Below, piece by piece: positions 45,474 through 54,824 of a stretch of DNA of 64,000 nt. Position 1 is the stretch's first letter. Each line of letters begins with the position of its first letter. The notes below the pieces were generated by a model that saw only the letters and a list, made by a program, of their open reading frames with translations, was not told the DNA's origin and searched no databases. This stretch comes from Parendozoicomonas haliclonae (GTDB taxonomy: Bacteria > Pseudomonadota > Gammaproteobacteria > Pseudomonadales > Endozoicomonadaceae). The position numbers were made by a program, and so were the translations under genes. The DNA lies in assembly GCF_900174585.1 (NCBI RefSeq), contig NZ_FWPT01000002.1:638225-702224 (forward strand), read 5' to 3'.

Positions 45474-45557
45474 TACATTCATAAGCCTGCCATCCCATTT
45501 CTGCGTTTCCTTTCAATCTGTGTTAACAATAAAGGCATCGCAGAAGGAGACTCTCCC

Positions 45558-46361
45558 ATGCCCCGTTACCGAAACAAGACTGTTGTGATCACAGGCGCCT
45601 GTGGTGGTATTGGCCGGGCGCTGGCCCTGCGGTTTGGTGAAGCAGGTGCCCGTATCGCTCTGATTGATATCCGGGAAGAACAGTTGGCGGCATTCTCAGA
45701 ACATCTGCAAAGCCGCAATATTCAGGCACAGGGTTACCTGTGTGATATCAGCGATGCTGAGCAGGTGGAAAAGACATTTCCCCAAATCATCAGTGATCTG
45801 TCATCTATTGATGTGTTGATCAATAATGCCGGTGTCGTTCACCACTCCAGTTTTGAAGACACCCGCCCAGAAGTCTTCCGACGTTTAATGGACATAAATT
45901 ACTTCGGTGCCCTGCACTGCACCCGCGCCGCGCTCTCAGAACTGCTAGCAAACCAGGGGCAGATTATTACCATGAGCAGCATGTCCGGCTTTGCGCCACT
46001 CTGGTATCGAAGTGCTTATGCAGCCAGCAAGCATGCCCTGCATGGTTTGTTTGACTGCCTACGAATAGAGATGCGGGATAAAGGCTTGAGTGTGATGTTG
46101 GTTTGCCCGGGTTTTACCGCCACGGATATATACAGAAATGCTCTACAGGCCGACGGCTCGGTTTCAACGAATCTGGAAATGCGCGGTAAAGCCACCACAC
46201 CTGCCGATGTTGCCGAAGAAATTTATAACGCTGCCAAGGCTCGCCGCCGGCTACTGGTGATGTCCAATGTCGATTGGCGAGCCCGCATTATTGCCCGCCT
46301 GTTGCCAGGGTTCTTTGAACGGCATCTGGCACACAGAATCAGCGGTGTTCGGATCAACTGA
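45558..46361 (+). CDS. Short-chain dehydrogenase/reductase (SDR)
   Basis: A 267-residue classical SDR: TGACGGIGRA (residues 12-21), NNAG, catalytic Ser in ITMSSMSG and Tyr/Lys in YAASK. The C-terminal extension (ARRRLLVMSNVDWRARIIARLLPGFFERHLAHRI) with a basic, hydrophobic character is typical of lipid-associated SDRs. AAGGAGACTCTCCC precedes the ATG. The substrate is unknown. Confidence 0.85.
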   Translation: MPRYRNKTVVITGACGGIGRALALRFGEAGARIALIDIREEQLAAFSEHLQSRNIQAQGYLCDISDAEQVEKTFPQIISDLSSIDVLINNAGVVHHSSFEDTRPEVFRRLMDINYFGALHCTRAALSELLANQGQIITMSSMSGFAPLWYRSAYAASKHALHGLFDCLRIEMRDKGLSVMLVCPGFTATDIYRNALQADGSVSTNLEMRGKATTPADVAEEIYNAAKARRRLLVMSNVDWRARIIARLLPGFFERHLAHRISGVRIN

Positions 46362-46365
46362 TTGA

Positions 46366-47673
46366 TCATGTCCAATAAACCACTGCGGCACAAAAGATGG
46401 CCAACTGACCCAACCGCCAGTAAAAGTTATTCCGGCTGAGCGCCAGAGGGTGCTTGTTTTCCCAGATCAGCCACAGCATAAAGAAGCTCAAGCCGAGGCC
46501 AAACCCACCCAGCACATCCACAAACCAGTGTTCCCCTTTATAAACACGGCTCTCACCCACCAACAAGCCAATAAAGAGCCCAAGACTCCACAACCAGGGC
46601 TTATAACGGTCCGACAGATAGCGTCCGATATACCAAAGTGGCCAGAGTGTCAGAAAGATCATGCAGGCAGTATGTCCGCTGGGATATGAGAAAGATGTGG
46701 ACAAGGCCGGTTCAGGACGGGGAAGCGCATAAAGAAGCTTCATTCCTTCAAACGTTCCTTTCAGCGCCAGAGCAATGACCAGATAAACAAAGAAATTCAT
46801 AACCGCGGCCCGGTTGCGGGCATGCAACGCATCCAATCCCAGCCAGAACAAGGCAAAGAGAAACATACCAAAGGTCGGAAAGAACTCTCCTGTTGCTGTC
46901 ACCGCTGAGAATAATTTATCCAGCAATGGTGTGTGCAAAGAGTAGGTATGGTCGAACATATAAGTGTTCAGCTCCATACCCGCCGGCAGCATAGCCAGCA
47001 CTGAGATGCCGATGGTGTAGATCAGTGCCGTAAGAAAGCCTGTGCGATACAACTTGTCTGCGGAAATCTTAATCAACAAATAACGGCAGAGATAAGCGGC
47101 ATAGACGGCAATAAACAACAGAACAGTGGTTGCTACCAGCCACTCCACTGGCAAGTGGTCTTTCCAATGCAGTGAAGCCCCGACAAAGTAACCCGGCAAT
47201 AAATACACCGGTGCCCAGACCAGAGAAGAGAGAACATTCACAATAAAGAAGTAACGGGCCGGCATACCCATCATCCCGGCCACAAGGGGAATCACCGGCC
47301 GGATAGGGCCAATAAAGCGTCCCAGAGCAATACTGACACCACCATGCCTATCAAAAAAGGTTTCACCCTGGTTCAGCCATTCCGGATGCGAACGAAACGG
47401 CCACCAGCCCCGAATACGATCGTGGAACTTGTAGCCGAGCAGAAAACTAATCCCATCCCCCAGCAACGCACCGATAAAGCCTGCCAGCAGCATGCTCCAC
47501 ACATCCAGCACACCACTACCGGCCAGTGTGGCTGCAGAAAACAACATCACAACACCGGGCAGGATAATCCCCACCAGCGCCAGTGATTCTGCAAAAGCAA
47601 TCAGCCCGATAATAAAGGCCAGCCACTGTTGATGCGCCGCTAGCCAATCTGCCAGTCCACTCAGTTCTGCCAC
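46366..47673 (-). CDS. DedA-PAP2 fusion membrane protein
   Basis: A 435-residue protein with two parts. The first half (about residues 20-200) is a DedA/SNARE-associated domain with FRFGLGR-like GRFIGPIRPVIPLVAGMMGM. The second is a PAP2 phosphatase with LLYALPRP, PSGHTACM and SRVYKGEHWFVDVLGG, the three catalytic motifs. It would combine lipid flipping with dephosphorylation, e.g. of undecaprenyl pyrophosphate (inference). I chose the GTG at 47673 because GGTGGGG lies just upstream; the frame stays open to an ATG at 47736, which would run into the divergent gene's leader. Confidence 0.88.
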   Translation of the reverse strand: MAELSGLADWLAAHQQWLAFIIGLIAFAESLALVGIILPGVVMLFSAATLAGSGVLDVWSMLLAGFIGALLGDGISFLLGYKFHDRIRGWWPFRSHPEWLNQGETFFDRHGGVSIALGRFIGPIRPVIPLVAGMMGMPARYFFIVNVLSSLVWAPVYLLPGYFVGASLHWKDHLPVEWLVATTVLLFIAVYAAYLCRYLLIKISADKLYRTGFLTALIYTIGISVLAMLPAGMELNTYMFDHTYSLHTPLLDKLFSAVTATGEFFPTFGMFLFALFWLGLDALHARNRAAVMNFFVYLVIALALKGTFEGMKLLYALPRPEPALSTSFSYPSGHTACMIFLTLWPLWYIGRYLSDRYKPWLWSLGLFIGLLVGESRVYKGEHWFVDVLGGFGLGLSFFMLWLIWENKHPLALSRNNFYWRLGQLAIFCAAVVYWT

Positions 47674-47761
47674 GCCATTCCCCACCAATAGCTGAGCTGT
47701 TATTCTCCGGAAAGAATAAGAAAAAACAAATGCCATTCCGACCGTGGCCAGGAATCACACG

Positions 47762-48658
47762 ATGTCGCTTCTTTCAAACTCCAGCTCTGAATCCAATAAC
47801 GATACGTCTACCGATACCTCCCGTATCAGCATCAGCGCGCTATACACCGGCCACGTCTGGTACCGCAACGGACTGTCACTGCCCGCCCTTTATTCTCGCC
47901 TTGGTCAGGCCGGCTACTGGGCACTCCGACCAGTGAACAGTTTTATTCGTCTGCTGACCGGCGCTGATATCGAAACCTTCCTGCTGGAGCGGCATAAAGT
48001 TATAGACCATCAAACCGCACAATTAATAGCCCAACATCCGGATCTTCAAATTGTTGAGATTGCCTGTGGTCTTTCGCCCCGCGGAGCCCGCCTGATGTCA
48101 CGATACAACAATGAGGGATGCAGCCTGAGTTATATTGAAGCGGATCTGCCGGATATGGCGGCCAGAAAACAACGCATGCTGCAAAACCTCGGACTGCTTA
48201 GCAGTGAGCATCAAGTCAGGAGCTGCAATATTCTCGAAGAATCCGGTGAAGAAAGCATCGAGCAGATACTGTCCGGCCTGGATCATGATCGTCCGGTACT
48301 GATTATTACCGAAGGTTTGGTGAACTACTTTGATCTGCCGATGATCGAAGCCGTCTGGGGCCGAATGGCTAAAGCTTTAAAAGCCTTCCCGGCCGGGTTT
48401 TATATTACCGAGGTTTATCCAGATCTTAAGGAACACCCTTTCTACCCCTGGATGCAAAGAGCTCGCAAAATGGTGGCAGCCCTGACCCGCGGAGACTATC
48501 CGCTGCATTACGCCAATGAAGAGGTTATGAAGAAAGGATTTGAAGGTTGTGGCTTCCAACAGGTGCAGGTGATAGATCCATCAGAGCTTTATGACACACT
48601 TGGGCTGCGCCGTCTGGAGATCGACAGCGCTGTCCGGGTGGTAGTAAACCAAGCCTGA
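47762..48658 (+). CDS. Class I SAM-dependent methyltransferase (LCMT-like)
   Basis: A 298-residue protein with the leucine-carboxymethyltransferase/PPM-like layout. The SAM-binding motif is VEIACGLSPRG (about residue 98), IEADLPDM is motif II, and VLIITEGLVNYF is motif IV. The ATG at 47762 has AGGA 9 bases upstream and is preferred over a GTG at 47744. The substrate is unknown. Confidence 0.82.
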   Translation: MSLLSNSSSESNNDTSTDTSRISISALYTGHVWYRNGLSLPALYSRLGQAGYWALRPVNSFIRLLTGADIETFLLERHKVIDHQTAQLIAQHPDLQIVEIACGLSPRGARLMSRYNNEGCSLSYIEADLPDMAARKQRMLQNLGLLSSEHQVRSCNILEESGEESIEQILSGLDHDRPVLIITEGLVNYFDLPMIEAVWGRMAKALKAFPAGFYITEVYPDLKEHPFYPWMQRARKMVAALTRGDYPLHYANEEVMKKGFEGCGFQQVQVIDPSELYDTLGLRRLEIDSAVRVVVNQA

Positions 48659-48659
48659 T

Positions 48660-49967
48660 TTACAAGGCAACCGCCTGCTTTTCAATCAGCTGCTGTTCTA
48701 CCAACGTATCCTCCAGTGCCAGCTCCGGCATTGGGGACTGTGGAATAAAGTAACTGTCGTCCAACAGATAATTGCGGAACACCTCGGCCTTGCTCAGATC
48801 CATATGGATAAACTGGCAGCGAACCTCATTGCCATTTTGTTCAAGAGTATGAATTGGCAAAGCCAGATTGATCGCTTCAATATGCAACTGCAGCTTACGG
48901 GCTGGCAGCGGCTCATTATCCTTTCGACTCAGCGTGACCCGCGCACCAAAATAATTAATATCTTCAATCCGGCACTGCAGACCATCACCACTTTCCGTCT
49001 TGATAATGCACGCACTGCTGCGAATCGGCACCAGGCGCGGACTAATCCGAGGCTGCAAGGCCAGCGCTTCAGCACGCTTGTAAATGGTGAAGTCCTTGCC
49101 GGTCTTCAGGCTGTCGCCACGGGCAAAGCCCAGAAATAGCGCACAGGTGCCTTCGCGGCGGGCAAAGATACTCATATGGTCGGCATCCCGAATCAGCGCA
49201 AAGGTGGCCTGTTTGCAGCTCAGTGAGAAATGCGCATTCTCATGGGGCATGGTGAAGTGATCGAGTTCACCGGTCGCGACCAGTGTCGGGCAGGCTGGAA
49301 ACTGTTCAAAACCATCAAAGTCCAGCAAACGACGCGTGTTCTGTAAAAAGCGTTCACGCTCACTGTCTGCCAGACGAAGAACCTGACGCAACAGCAGTTT
49401 ACGGTGCACGCCTCCCATACCGGTGCGGTCAATGTGATAACCATTGATCATGGTGGAAACCGCACCGTGAGCAAACTGTTCAAGGGAGCCTTCACTACAA
49501 AGATGGAACGACTCTTCCAGCATCAAGCGCAATGCAGGTCGGCCTTTGGCTGTCGTACCGCTCAACAGTAATCGGCCAATACGCTCCGGATAGTGAATGG
49601 CAAACATACTGGCCACCAGCGAACCGTACGACACACCAATCATATGGGCCTGTTCAACATCGCAGGCATCAAGGAATTGAGGAATCAGATCAGCCAGACC
49701 TTTGATATCCAGCTCAGGGGCCAGCTGCAGATTATTTCCCTGGGATGGCAGATCAAGCAGGATTACCGGGAAGTGTTCCAGCATCGTCGTCACTTCATAA
49801 CGAAAGCTGCGGAAGTTCTGGAAGGCACCCGAAAGGAAGATCATCGGGGTCGCATGGAGGTTTTCCGGCCGGGAGTAGGCCTGGTACTCAATAGTCCACT
49901 GACCAACCTGAAGAGCACGGGGAGTGTCGTCAAGTTTTCGGGCCGAGAAGTCCAGATCGTATTCCAT
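48660..49967 (-). CDS. Alpha/beta hydrolase with C-terminal PilZ-like domain
   Basis: A 435-residue protein. The hydrolase domain (about residues 20-285) has nucleophile S113 in GVSYGS, an acid in GELDH and a histidine in RDADHMS. The C-terminal 110 residues have an Arg-rich entry (PRLVPIRSSACI) and EDINYFGARVTLSR, which fits the PilZ pattern (D/N-x-S-x-x-G) with the Ser replaced. The tail may bind cyclic-di-GMP weakly or not at all. The ATG at 49967 has AGGG 8 bases upstream; an ATG at 49991 is possible. Two GTATAC half-sites lie 160-190 bp upstream. Confidence 0.8.
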   Translation of the reverse strand: MEYDLDFSARKLDDTPRALQVGQWTIEYQAYSRPENLHATPMIFLSGAFQNFRSFRYEVTTMLEHFPVILLDLPSQGNNLQLAPELDIKGLADLIPQFLDACDVEQAHMIGVSYGSLVASMFAIHYPERIGRLLLSGTTAKGRPALRLMLEESFHLCSEGSLEQFAHGAVSTMINGYHIDRTGMGGVHRKLLLRQVLRLADSERERFLQNTRRLLDFDGFEQFPACPTLVATGELDHFTMPHENAHFSLSCKQATFALIRDADHMSIFARREGTCALFLGFARGDSLKTGKDFTIYKRAEALALQPRISPRLVPIRSSACIIKTESGDGLQCRIEDINYFGARVTLSRKDNEPLPARKLQLHIEAINLALPIHTLEQNGNEVRCQFIHMDLSKAEVFRNYLLDDSYFIPQSPMPELALEDTLVEQQLIEKQAVAL

Positions 49968-50129
49968 GGTTTTCGCCCTGATACAGACCACTTTAAGCCG
50001 GTGCCCATCAAGCGGAGCATGGTTTCTGCTCCTCCAGTGTCAGCCTCTGCAGACATCCGGAAATCACCCGCGTGGTTCTTGTTGTCATTTCAGAGCCGGC
50101 ACCACACGACTCTGGTAGTTTTTATCGAT

Positions 50130-50158
50130 GGTATACATTTCATCAAAATATGTATACC
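50130..50158. promoter_or_regulatory. Paired GTATAC operator-like site
   Basis: Inverted repeat GGTATACAT (50130-50138) and ATGTATACC (50150-50158). Each arm contains the palindrome GTATAC and the two centres are 21 bp apart, i.e. two helical turns. GTATAC cores are used by several GntR-type regulators. It lies upstream of the PilZ-like hydrolase gene. Confidence 0.5.
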
Positions 50159-50419
50159 TGACAGACCTGACTGCGCATACCACAAAAAATAAACACAAAG
50201 GCACAAAGCTATTTTTTTGTGGCGCTCTTGCAAAAAGCTGCGAAAAACAGCCGCAGGCAAATCTGGATAGTAAGGAATTCTTACACAATGGGATGCTTGT
50301 ACATTGGCCTAAATATGAGAAAGGGCGGCAACTCGGTAAATCCGTTTTCGGGGAATTAACGAAAAAAACGAGTCAAAGGAAGCAAACGCTGCTGAACAAC
50401 GTCTGCTTCATAAAGGCGA
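50159..50419. other. Gene-free stretch
   Basis: Between the operator-like site and the nitronate monooxygenase stop I see no gene that I can support. An open frame on the plus strand (from 50128) has no recognisable family or ribosome-binding site and runs antisense into the next gene. Confidence 0.5.
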
Positions 50420-51397
50420 TTAACGCTGCTGATAGACACCAGACAAACGCTGGAAAGCAGCATCGTACTCAGCGGATAACCGAGCCACCAACTCAGCCGC
50501 CGTCTGAACCTCGGTTACCCGACCAATACCCTGCCCGCAGCCCCAAATATCCTTCCAGGCCTTGCTGTCAGTATTACCGCCTGAGCCAAAGTTCATCTTG
50601 GACGGATCACTTTCCGGCAGGTTATTCGGATCAAGCCCAGCCTTTTCAATAGACGGCTTGAGGTAATTACCATGCACACCGGTAAACAGGTTGCTGTAGA
50701 CAATCTCTTCCGCGCCGCAATCCACCAGACACTGCTTGTAGTCATCCTCTGCCCGCGCTTCTTTGGTCGCAATAAAGGCAGAACCTACATAACCAAGATC
50801 AGCCCCCATAGCCTGTGCGGCCAGAATGGCATCGCCGGTTGCGATAGAACCGGACAACAGCAAAGGTCCATCAAACCAGCTGCGGATTTCCTGAATCAAA
50901 GCCAGTGGTGATTGGGTACCAGCATGGCCACCCGCCCCGGCAGCGACAGCAATCAAACCATCGGCCCCTTTCTCAATCGCCTTGCGGGCGAAGGTGTTGT
51001 TGATAATGTCGTGCAGAACAATCCCGCCATAGGAATGAATCGCTTCGTTCACCTCAACCCGTGCGCCCAGGGAGGTAATCACAATGGGCACCTCATACTT
51101 CACACACAGCGCCAGATCTTCCTCCAGACGATTATTAGAGCGATGCACGATCTGGTTGACCGCAAAAGGCGCAGCCGGTTTATCCGGATTGGCCTGGTTA
51201 TAGGCATCCAGCTCTTCGGTAATCTGGATCAGCCACTTTTCAAACTCCCCTTCCCCGCGAGCATTCAACGAAGGAAAGGAACCTACAACACCGGCTTTAC
51301 ACTGGGCAATCACCAGCTCAGGGCCAGAAATAATAAATAAAGGAGAAGCGACGGCAGGGACCGACAAACGATTCTTTAAAATCTCGGGAAGAGCCAT
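50420..51397 (-). CDS. Nitronate monooxygenase family flavoprotein
   Basis: A 325-residue TIM-barrel FMN protein of the nitronate monooxygenase/2-nitropropane dioxygenase family. The FMN and substrate motifs are ISGPELVIAQCKAGVVGSFP, GADGLIAVAAGAGGHAG (with the catalytic His), and LLSGSIATGDAILAAQAMGADLGYVGSAFIAT. It may detoxify propionate 3-nitronate (family knowledge). It stands alone. Confidence 0.9.
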   Translation of the reverse strand: MALPEILKNRLSVPAVASPLFIISGPELVIAQCKAGVVGSFPSLNARGEGEFEKWLIQITEELDAYNQANPDKPAAPFAVNQIVHRSNNRLEEDLALCVKYEVPIVITSLGARVEVNEAIHSYGGIVLHDIINNTFARKAIEKGADGLIAVAAGAGGHAGTQSPLALIQEIRSWFDGPLLLSGSIATGDAILAAQAMGADLGYVGSAFIATKEARAEDDYKQCLVDCGAEEIVYSNLFTGVHGNYLKPSIEKAGLDPNNLPESDPSKMNFGSGGNTDSKAWKDIWGCGQGIGRVTEVQTAAELVARLSAEYDAAFQRLSGVYQQR

Positions 51398-51505
51398 GGG
51401 ACATCCTTTAATAGTGGATTGTTATTCTCGCCCACCATTATGGGTGCACCCACAGCGTTTGAACATGATCAGTTGTTACAGCCGATTGATGATTCCTGAC
51501 AGCAT

Positions 51506-51832
51506 TTACGGGAGCCGATCATTGGAAAACTGATACCAACCCATCGCCACACGATAAATCAGCCAGATCTGATTCAGAAACAGCACCAGCCAGCCAATCA
51601 GAATAAAGGTAAGAATAAAGCCAATCACCCCGACCAGCAGATTGATCCAGAAGGTTCGGACAATCCAATCATAATGAGCCAGCAGCAGATAATCGCTTTC
51701 CCGGCCTCTGTTGACCCAGGCCACAATCGCCGCGATAAAGACCGGAAAGGCAGTAAACACGCTCACCGCCATCAACGCGTAGGCAATATGAATGGGTGTT
51801 CGTTCCGGCGAAACTGAAAAGTCTTGTGACAT
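51506..51832 (-). CDS. DUF4870-like membrane protein
   Basis: A 108-residue protein with three membrane segments and a Thr/Pro-rich N-terminus. The middle WVNRGRESDYLLLAHYDWIVRTFW matches the DUF4870/YwzB-type arrangement. GGGAGAGGCA precedes the ATG at 51832. Function is unknown. Confidence 0.78.
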   Translation of the reverse strand: MSQDFSVSPERTPIHIAYALMAVSVFTAFPVFIAAIVAWVNRGRESDYLLLAHYDWIVRTFWINLLVGVIGFILTFILIGWLVLFLNQIWLIYRVAMGWYQFSNDRLP

Positions 51833-51938
51833 TGCCTCTCCCGACTGTCTGCTCTCTTCGTTATCATTCAGAATAATTTCAAGGCCGCCCTGAGCCAAGC
51901 CCGGGCATGTAACCGATTCCGCACAAAGGCCAATAATT

Positions 51939-52622
51939 ATGACACCGGATCGTTACCAGAAACTGTGTACCACCCTGAATCGTCGCCAGCCGGACCTGAC
52001 CCTGCTGGCAGATGAAGTTCACAAACCCCATAATCTCGCAGCTATTGTCCGCACCTGTGATGCAGTCGGTATTCAGACCGTTCACCTCTGCAATCCGAAT
52101 ATCCGCGAACGCTCCCTGCGCGGTCGCTCCATGGGCAGCAGCCGCTGGGTGGATGTGGAAAAACACGCCAACACCGTCGAGGCCGCAAAAACACTCAAGG
52201 CCAAAGGTTTTAAAATCTACGCCGCCCACTTTACCGATCAGGCCAAACACTATCACGAACTGGATTACACCATTCCCTGCGCCTTGCTGGTCGGTTCGGA
52301 AAAGCGCGGTGTCAGCCCGGAAGCTGCCGAGATTGCTGACGAGCATGTTATTATCCCGATGCAGGGGATGGTTCAGTCATTCAACGTGTCGGTGGCAGCG
52401 GCCATTATCCTGATGGAAGCCCAGCGTCAACGTCAGGCGGCTGGCTTATACGATCAGTGCCGCATTCCGGAAGAACTGCGCCCGGACATTATGTTCCGCT
52501 GGGGCTATCCGGAACTGGCAAGATACTGTGACGACCGCAACCTGGACTATCCCGACCTAAATGATGAGGGACAACTGGTTGATCCCGAAATCTGGTATAG
52601 CAAGGTCAGAGCCAGGGCGTAA
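51939..52622 (+). CDS. trmH: tRNA (guanosine-18-2'-O)-methyltransferase TrmH
   Basis: A 227-residue SPOUT 2'-O-methyltransferase. It starts MTPDRYQKLCTTLNRRQPDLTLL and has motif 1 DEVHKPHNLAAIVRTCDA, motif 2 ALLVGSEKRGVSPEA and motif 3 IPMQGMVQSFNVSVAAAIIL. The C-terminal extension is typical of TrmH. It modifies G18 in the tRNA D-loop. Confidence 0.93.
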   Translation: MTPDRYQKLCTTLNRRQPDLTLLADEVHKPHNLAAIVRTCDAVGIQTVHLCNPNIRERSLRGRSMGSSRWVDVEKHANTVEAAKTLKAKGFKIYAAHFTDQAKHYHELDYTIPCALLVGSEKRGVSPEAAEIADEHVIIPMQGMVQSFNVSVAAAIILMEAQRQRQAAGLYDQCRIPEELRPDIMFRWGYPELARYCDDRNLDYPDLNDEGQLVDPEIWYSKVRARA

Positions 52623-52678
52623 AGCGCCCGCACGACCGGATGCTAGAGAAAAGAAGTACATAAGTTGAGGGGGAAGAT

Positions 52679-53542
52679 GTGAGCAAGGTTCTTGATGAGC
52701 TGTTGTCTCTGCTCCAGCTGGAAAAAATAGAAGAAACTATTTTCCGCGGGCAGAGTCAGGACCTGGGCTTCGGCAATGTGTTTGGCGGCCAGGTTATTGG
52801 TCAGTCGCTGTCTGCGGCCAAACAAACCGTGGAAGAGGATCGTGGCCTGCACTCCTTCCACTGCTACTTCCTGCGCCCAGGCGACGCCAACAAACCGATT
52901 GTCTACGAAGTGGATCAATCCCGTGACGGCCGCAGCTTCACCACCCGCCGGGTGGTTGCTATCCAGAACGGTAAACCGATCTTCAATATCGCGCTGTCTT
53001 TCCAACAGCAGGAAGAAGGTTTCGAGCACCAGTATCCCGAAATGCCGGACGTCACCCCACCAGAAGAAGTGGACTCCGAACTCGACCGTATTCGCGCCAT
53101 TGCCAGCGTGATTCCGGATAACCTGCGCGACAAGCTCACCTGCGACAAGCCGATTGATATCCGCCCGGTGAACATGCCGGATATCCTCAAGCCGGAAGCC
53201 ATGGAACCGGTGCGTTACGTGTGGATGAAGGCCAATGGCAGCCTGCCGGATGATATTCGTGTGCACAAATATCTGCTGGCTTACGCCTCAGACTTTAACT
53301 TTGTCACCACCTCCCTGAATCCGCATGGCATTAATTTCTGGCATCCCAGCCTGAAAGTCGCCAGTATCGACCATGCCATGTGGTTCCATAAAGATTTCCG
53401 GATGGATGAGTGGGTGCTGTACAGCATCGACAGTCCGGTTGCCCGTGGCGGGCGAGGCTTTGTACGCGGCCAGTTCTTTAACCAGAAAGGAGAACTGATC
53501 GCCTCCGCAGCCCAGGAAGGCCTGATTCGCAGAAAATCCTGA
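52679..53542 (+). CDS. tesB: Acyl-CoA thioesterase II TesB
   Basis: A 287-residue double hot-dog thioesterase. It begins with GTG preceded by GAGGGGGAAGAT. Motifs are FRGQSQDLGFGNVFGGQVIGQSL, LHSFHCYFLRPGDANKPIVYEVD, the catalytic Asp in SIDHAMWFH and the ending ASAAQEGLIRRK. A terminator follows. Confidence 0.94.
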   Translation: MSKVLDELLSLLQLEKIEETIFRGQSQDLGFGNVFGGQVIGQSLSAAKQTVEEDRGLHSFHCYFLRPGDANKPIVYEVDQSRDGRSFTTRRVVAIQNGKPIFNIALSFQQQEEGFEHQYPEMPDVTPPEEVDSELDRIRAIASVIPDNLRDKLTCDKPIDIRPVNMPDILKPEAMEPVRYVWMKANGSLPDDIRVHKYLLAYASDFNFVTTSLNPHGINFWHPSLKVASIDHAMWFHKDFRMDEWVLYSIDSPVARGGRGFVRGQFFNQKGELIASAAQEGLIRRKS

Positions 53543-53562
53543 GATACGCCACAGATTTTATG

Positions 53563-53587
53563 GGCCCGGTTTATACCGGGCCTTTTT
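53563..53587 (+). terminator. Terminator of tesB
   Basis: Perfect 8-bp stem (GGCCCGGT / ACCGGGCC) with loop TTAT followed by T5. Confidence 0.92.
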
Positions 53588-53621
53588 CACACACTGATTT
53601 GAAATTTTGAGGACTGCCCGA

Positions 53622-54680
53622 TTGCTTCGCCGCATCAAAACCCTCTTTAGCCTGACACTGGCTCTTTCGCTCTTCTCCAGCATGGCTCAGGCTGTGGTGG
53701 TTCTGCAGTATCATCATATTGATGACACCACGCCCAAATCCACCAGCACCTCACCGGCTCTGTTCAAGGAACATTTGAACTGGATTAAAGAGAATAATTA
53801 CCGGGTCGCGCCGCTGACAGAAATTACCGACCTGCTGCGCACCGGTCAGCCTCTGCCGGATAAAACCATCGTTATCACCTTTGATGACGCCTTTACCTCG
53901 ATCTACGAGCAGGCCTTTCCTGCCCTCAAAGAACACAACTACCCGTTCACCATTTTTATAAACACTGGCTCCGTGGATGAGCGCCATCGTCGCGCTCTCA
54001 GCTGGAAGCAGCTGCGTGAGATGGGTGAAGCGGGTGCAACCCTGGCCAACCACACCATTGACCATGGCCATTTGGTTGAACGTCTTCCAGATGAGAAGAA
54101 ACAAGAGTGGCTGGATCGTATTGCCACCGAACTGCGCACGGCCGAAAAGCGCATCAAGGAAGAGACCGGTCAGAACCATAAGCTGCTGGCCTGGCCATTT
54201 GGTGAAACGACGCCAGAGCTGGAACAGCTGGTGCTCAACAAAGGCTATATTGCCCTTGGTCAGCAATCCGGTGCGGTGGGTCTGGATTCCAACAAAGCCA
54301 AACTGCCACGCTACCCGATGGGTGCCGGCTATGGCAGCATGAAAAACTTCCCGCTCAAGGCCAAGAGTCTGGCCCTGCCGGTGACCAGCATCACGCCAGA
54401 GTCCAGCCTCGCGCCAACCGATGGCAATCTGGCTCCGCTACAGATCACTCTGAAGCCGGGTCAGTGGAACGCTGGTCAGATCGCCTGTTATGCGCTGGGC
54501 TCCACACTGGATATCAACTGGCTGGACAAGCAGAAGACTATCTTTGAAATCGCCATGCCATCTCCACTTCCTTTGGGCCGTTCACGCATCAACTGCACAG
54601 CTCCGGGGCCAGAAGGTCGCTGGTTCTGGTTCTCCAAAGATTGGGTTCGCCTGACTCAGGACGGCCAGGCTCTGGACTAA
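53622..54680 (+). CDS. Exported polysaccharide deacetylase family protein
   Basis: A 352-residue carbohydrate esterase 4 protein. A signal peptide (MLRRIKTLFSLTLALSLFSS, cleaved near MAQA) precedes the NodB domain: VVVLQYHHID, FDDAFTSIYEQAFPALKEHNYPFTIFI, and the metal pair in NHTIDHGH. The C-terminal 100 residues form a beta-rich extension of unknown role. The start is read as TTG at 53622 because GAGGA lies 8 bases upstream; no ATG is available. A 13-bp hairpin follows. Confidence 0.85.
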   Translation: MLRRIKTLFSLTLALSLFSSMAQAVVVLQYHHIDDTTPKSTSTSPALFKEHLNWIKENNYRVAPLTEITDLLRTGQPLPDKTIVITFDDAFTSIYEQAFPALKEHNYPFTIFINTGSVDERHRRALSWKQLREMGEAGATLANHTIDHGHLVERLPDEKKQEWLDRIATELRTAEKRIKEETGQNHKLLAWPFGETTPELEQLVLNKGYIALGQQSGAVGLDSNKAKLPRYPMGAGYGSMKNFPLKAKSLALPVTSITPESSLAPTDGNLAPLQITLKPGQWNAGQIACYALGSTLDINWLDKQKTIFEIAMPSPLPLGRSRINCTAPGPEGRWFWFSKDWVRLTQDGQALD

Positions 54681-54720
54681 ACCTTCTCAAGATCAGCCAC
54701 CTTTTTAGCCTTTCGCTCCA

Positions 54721-54749
54721 TAGACCTTGGTCGTTGCGACCGAGGTCTA
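54721..54749 (+). terminator. Terminator-like hairpin
   Basis: A 13-bp stem (TAGACCTTGGTCG / CGACCGAGGTCTA, one G-U pair) with a 3-nt loop, 40 bp after the deacetylase stop. Confidence 0.7.
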
Positions 54750-54824
54750 ATGGTTCTGTTGCTCACCCTCCGTATAAACTGCGGCTGTTCGTAAAAATCA
54801 GATCGCAATCACGGAGGATTGGAT

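Noticed and set aside
50128..50652. Plus-strand open frame of 174 codons
   Set aside because: Its second half is antisense to nitronate monooxygenase and its first half contains the operator-like palindrome; no family or ribosome-binding site.
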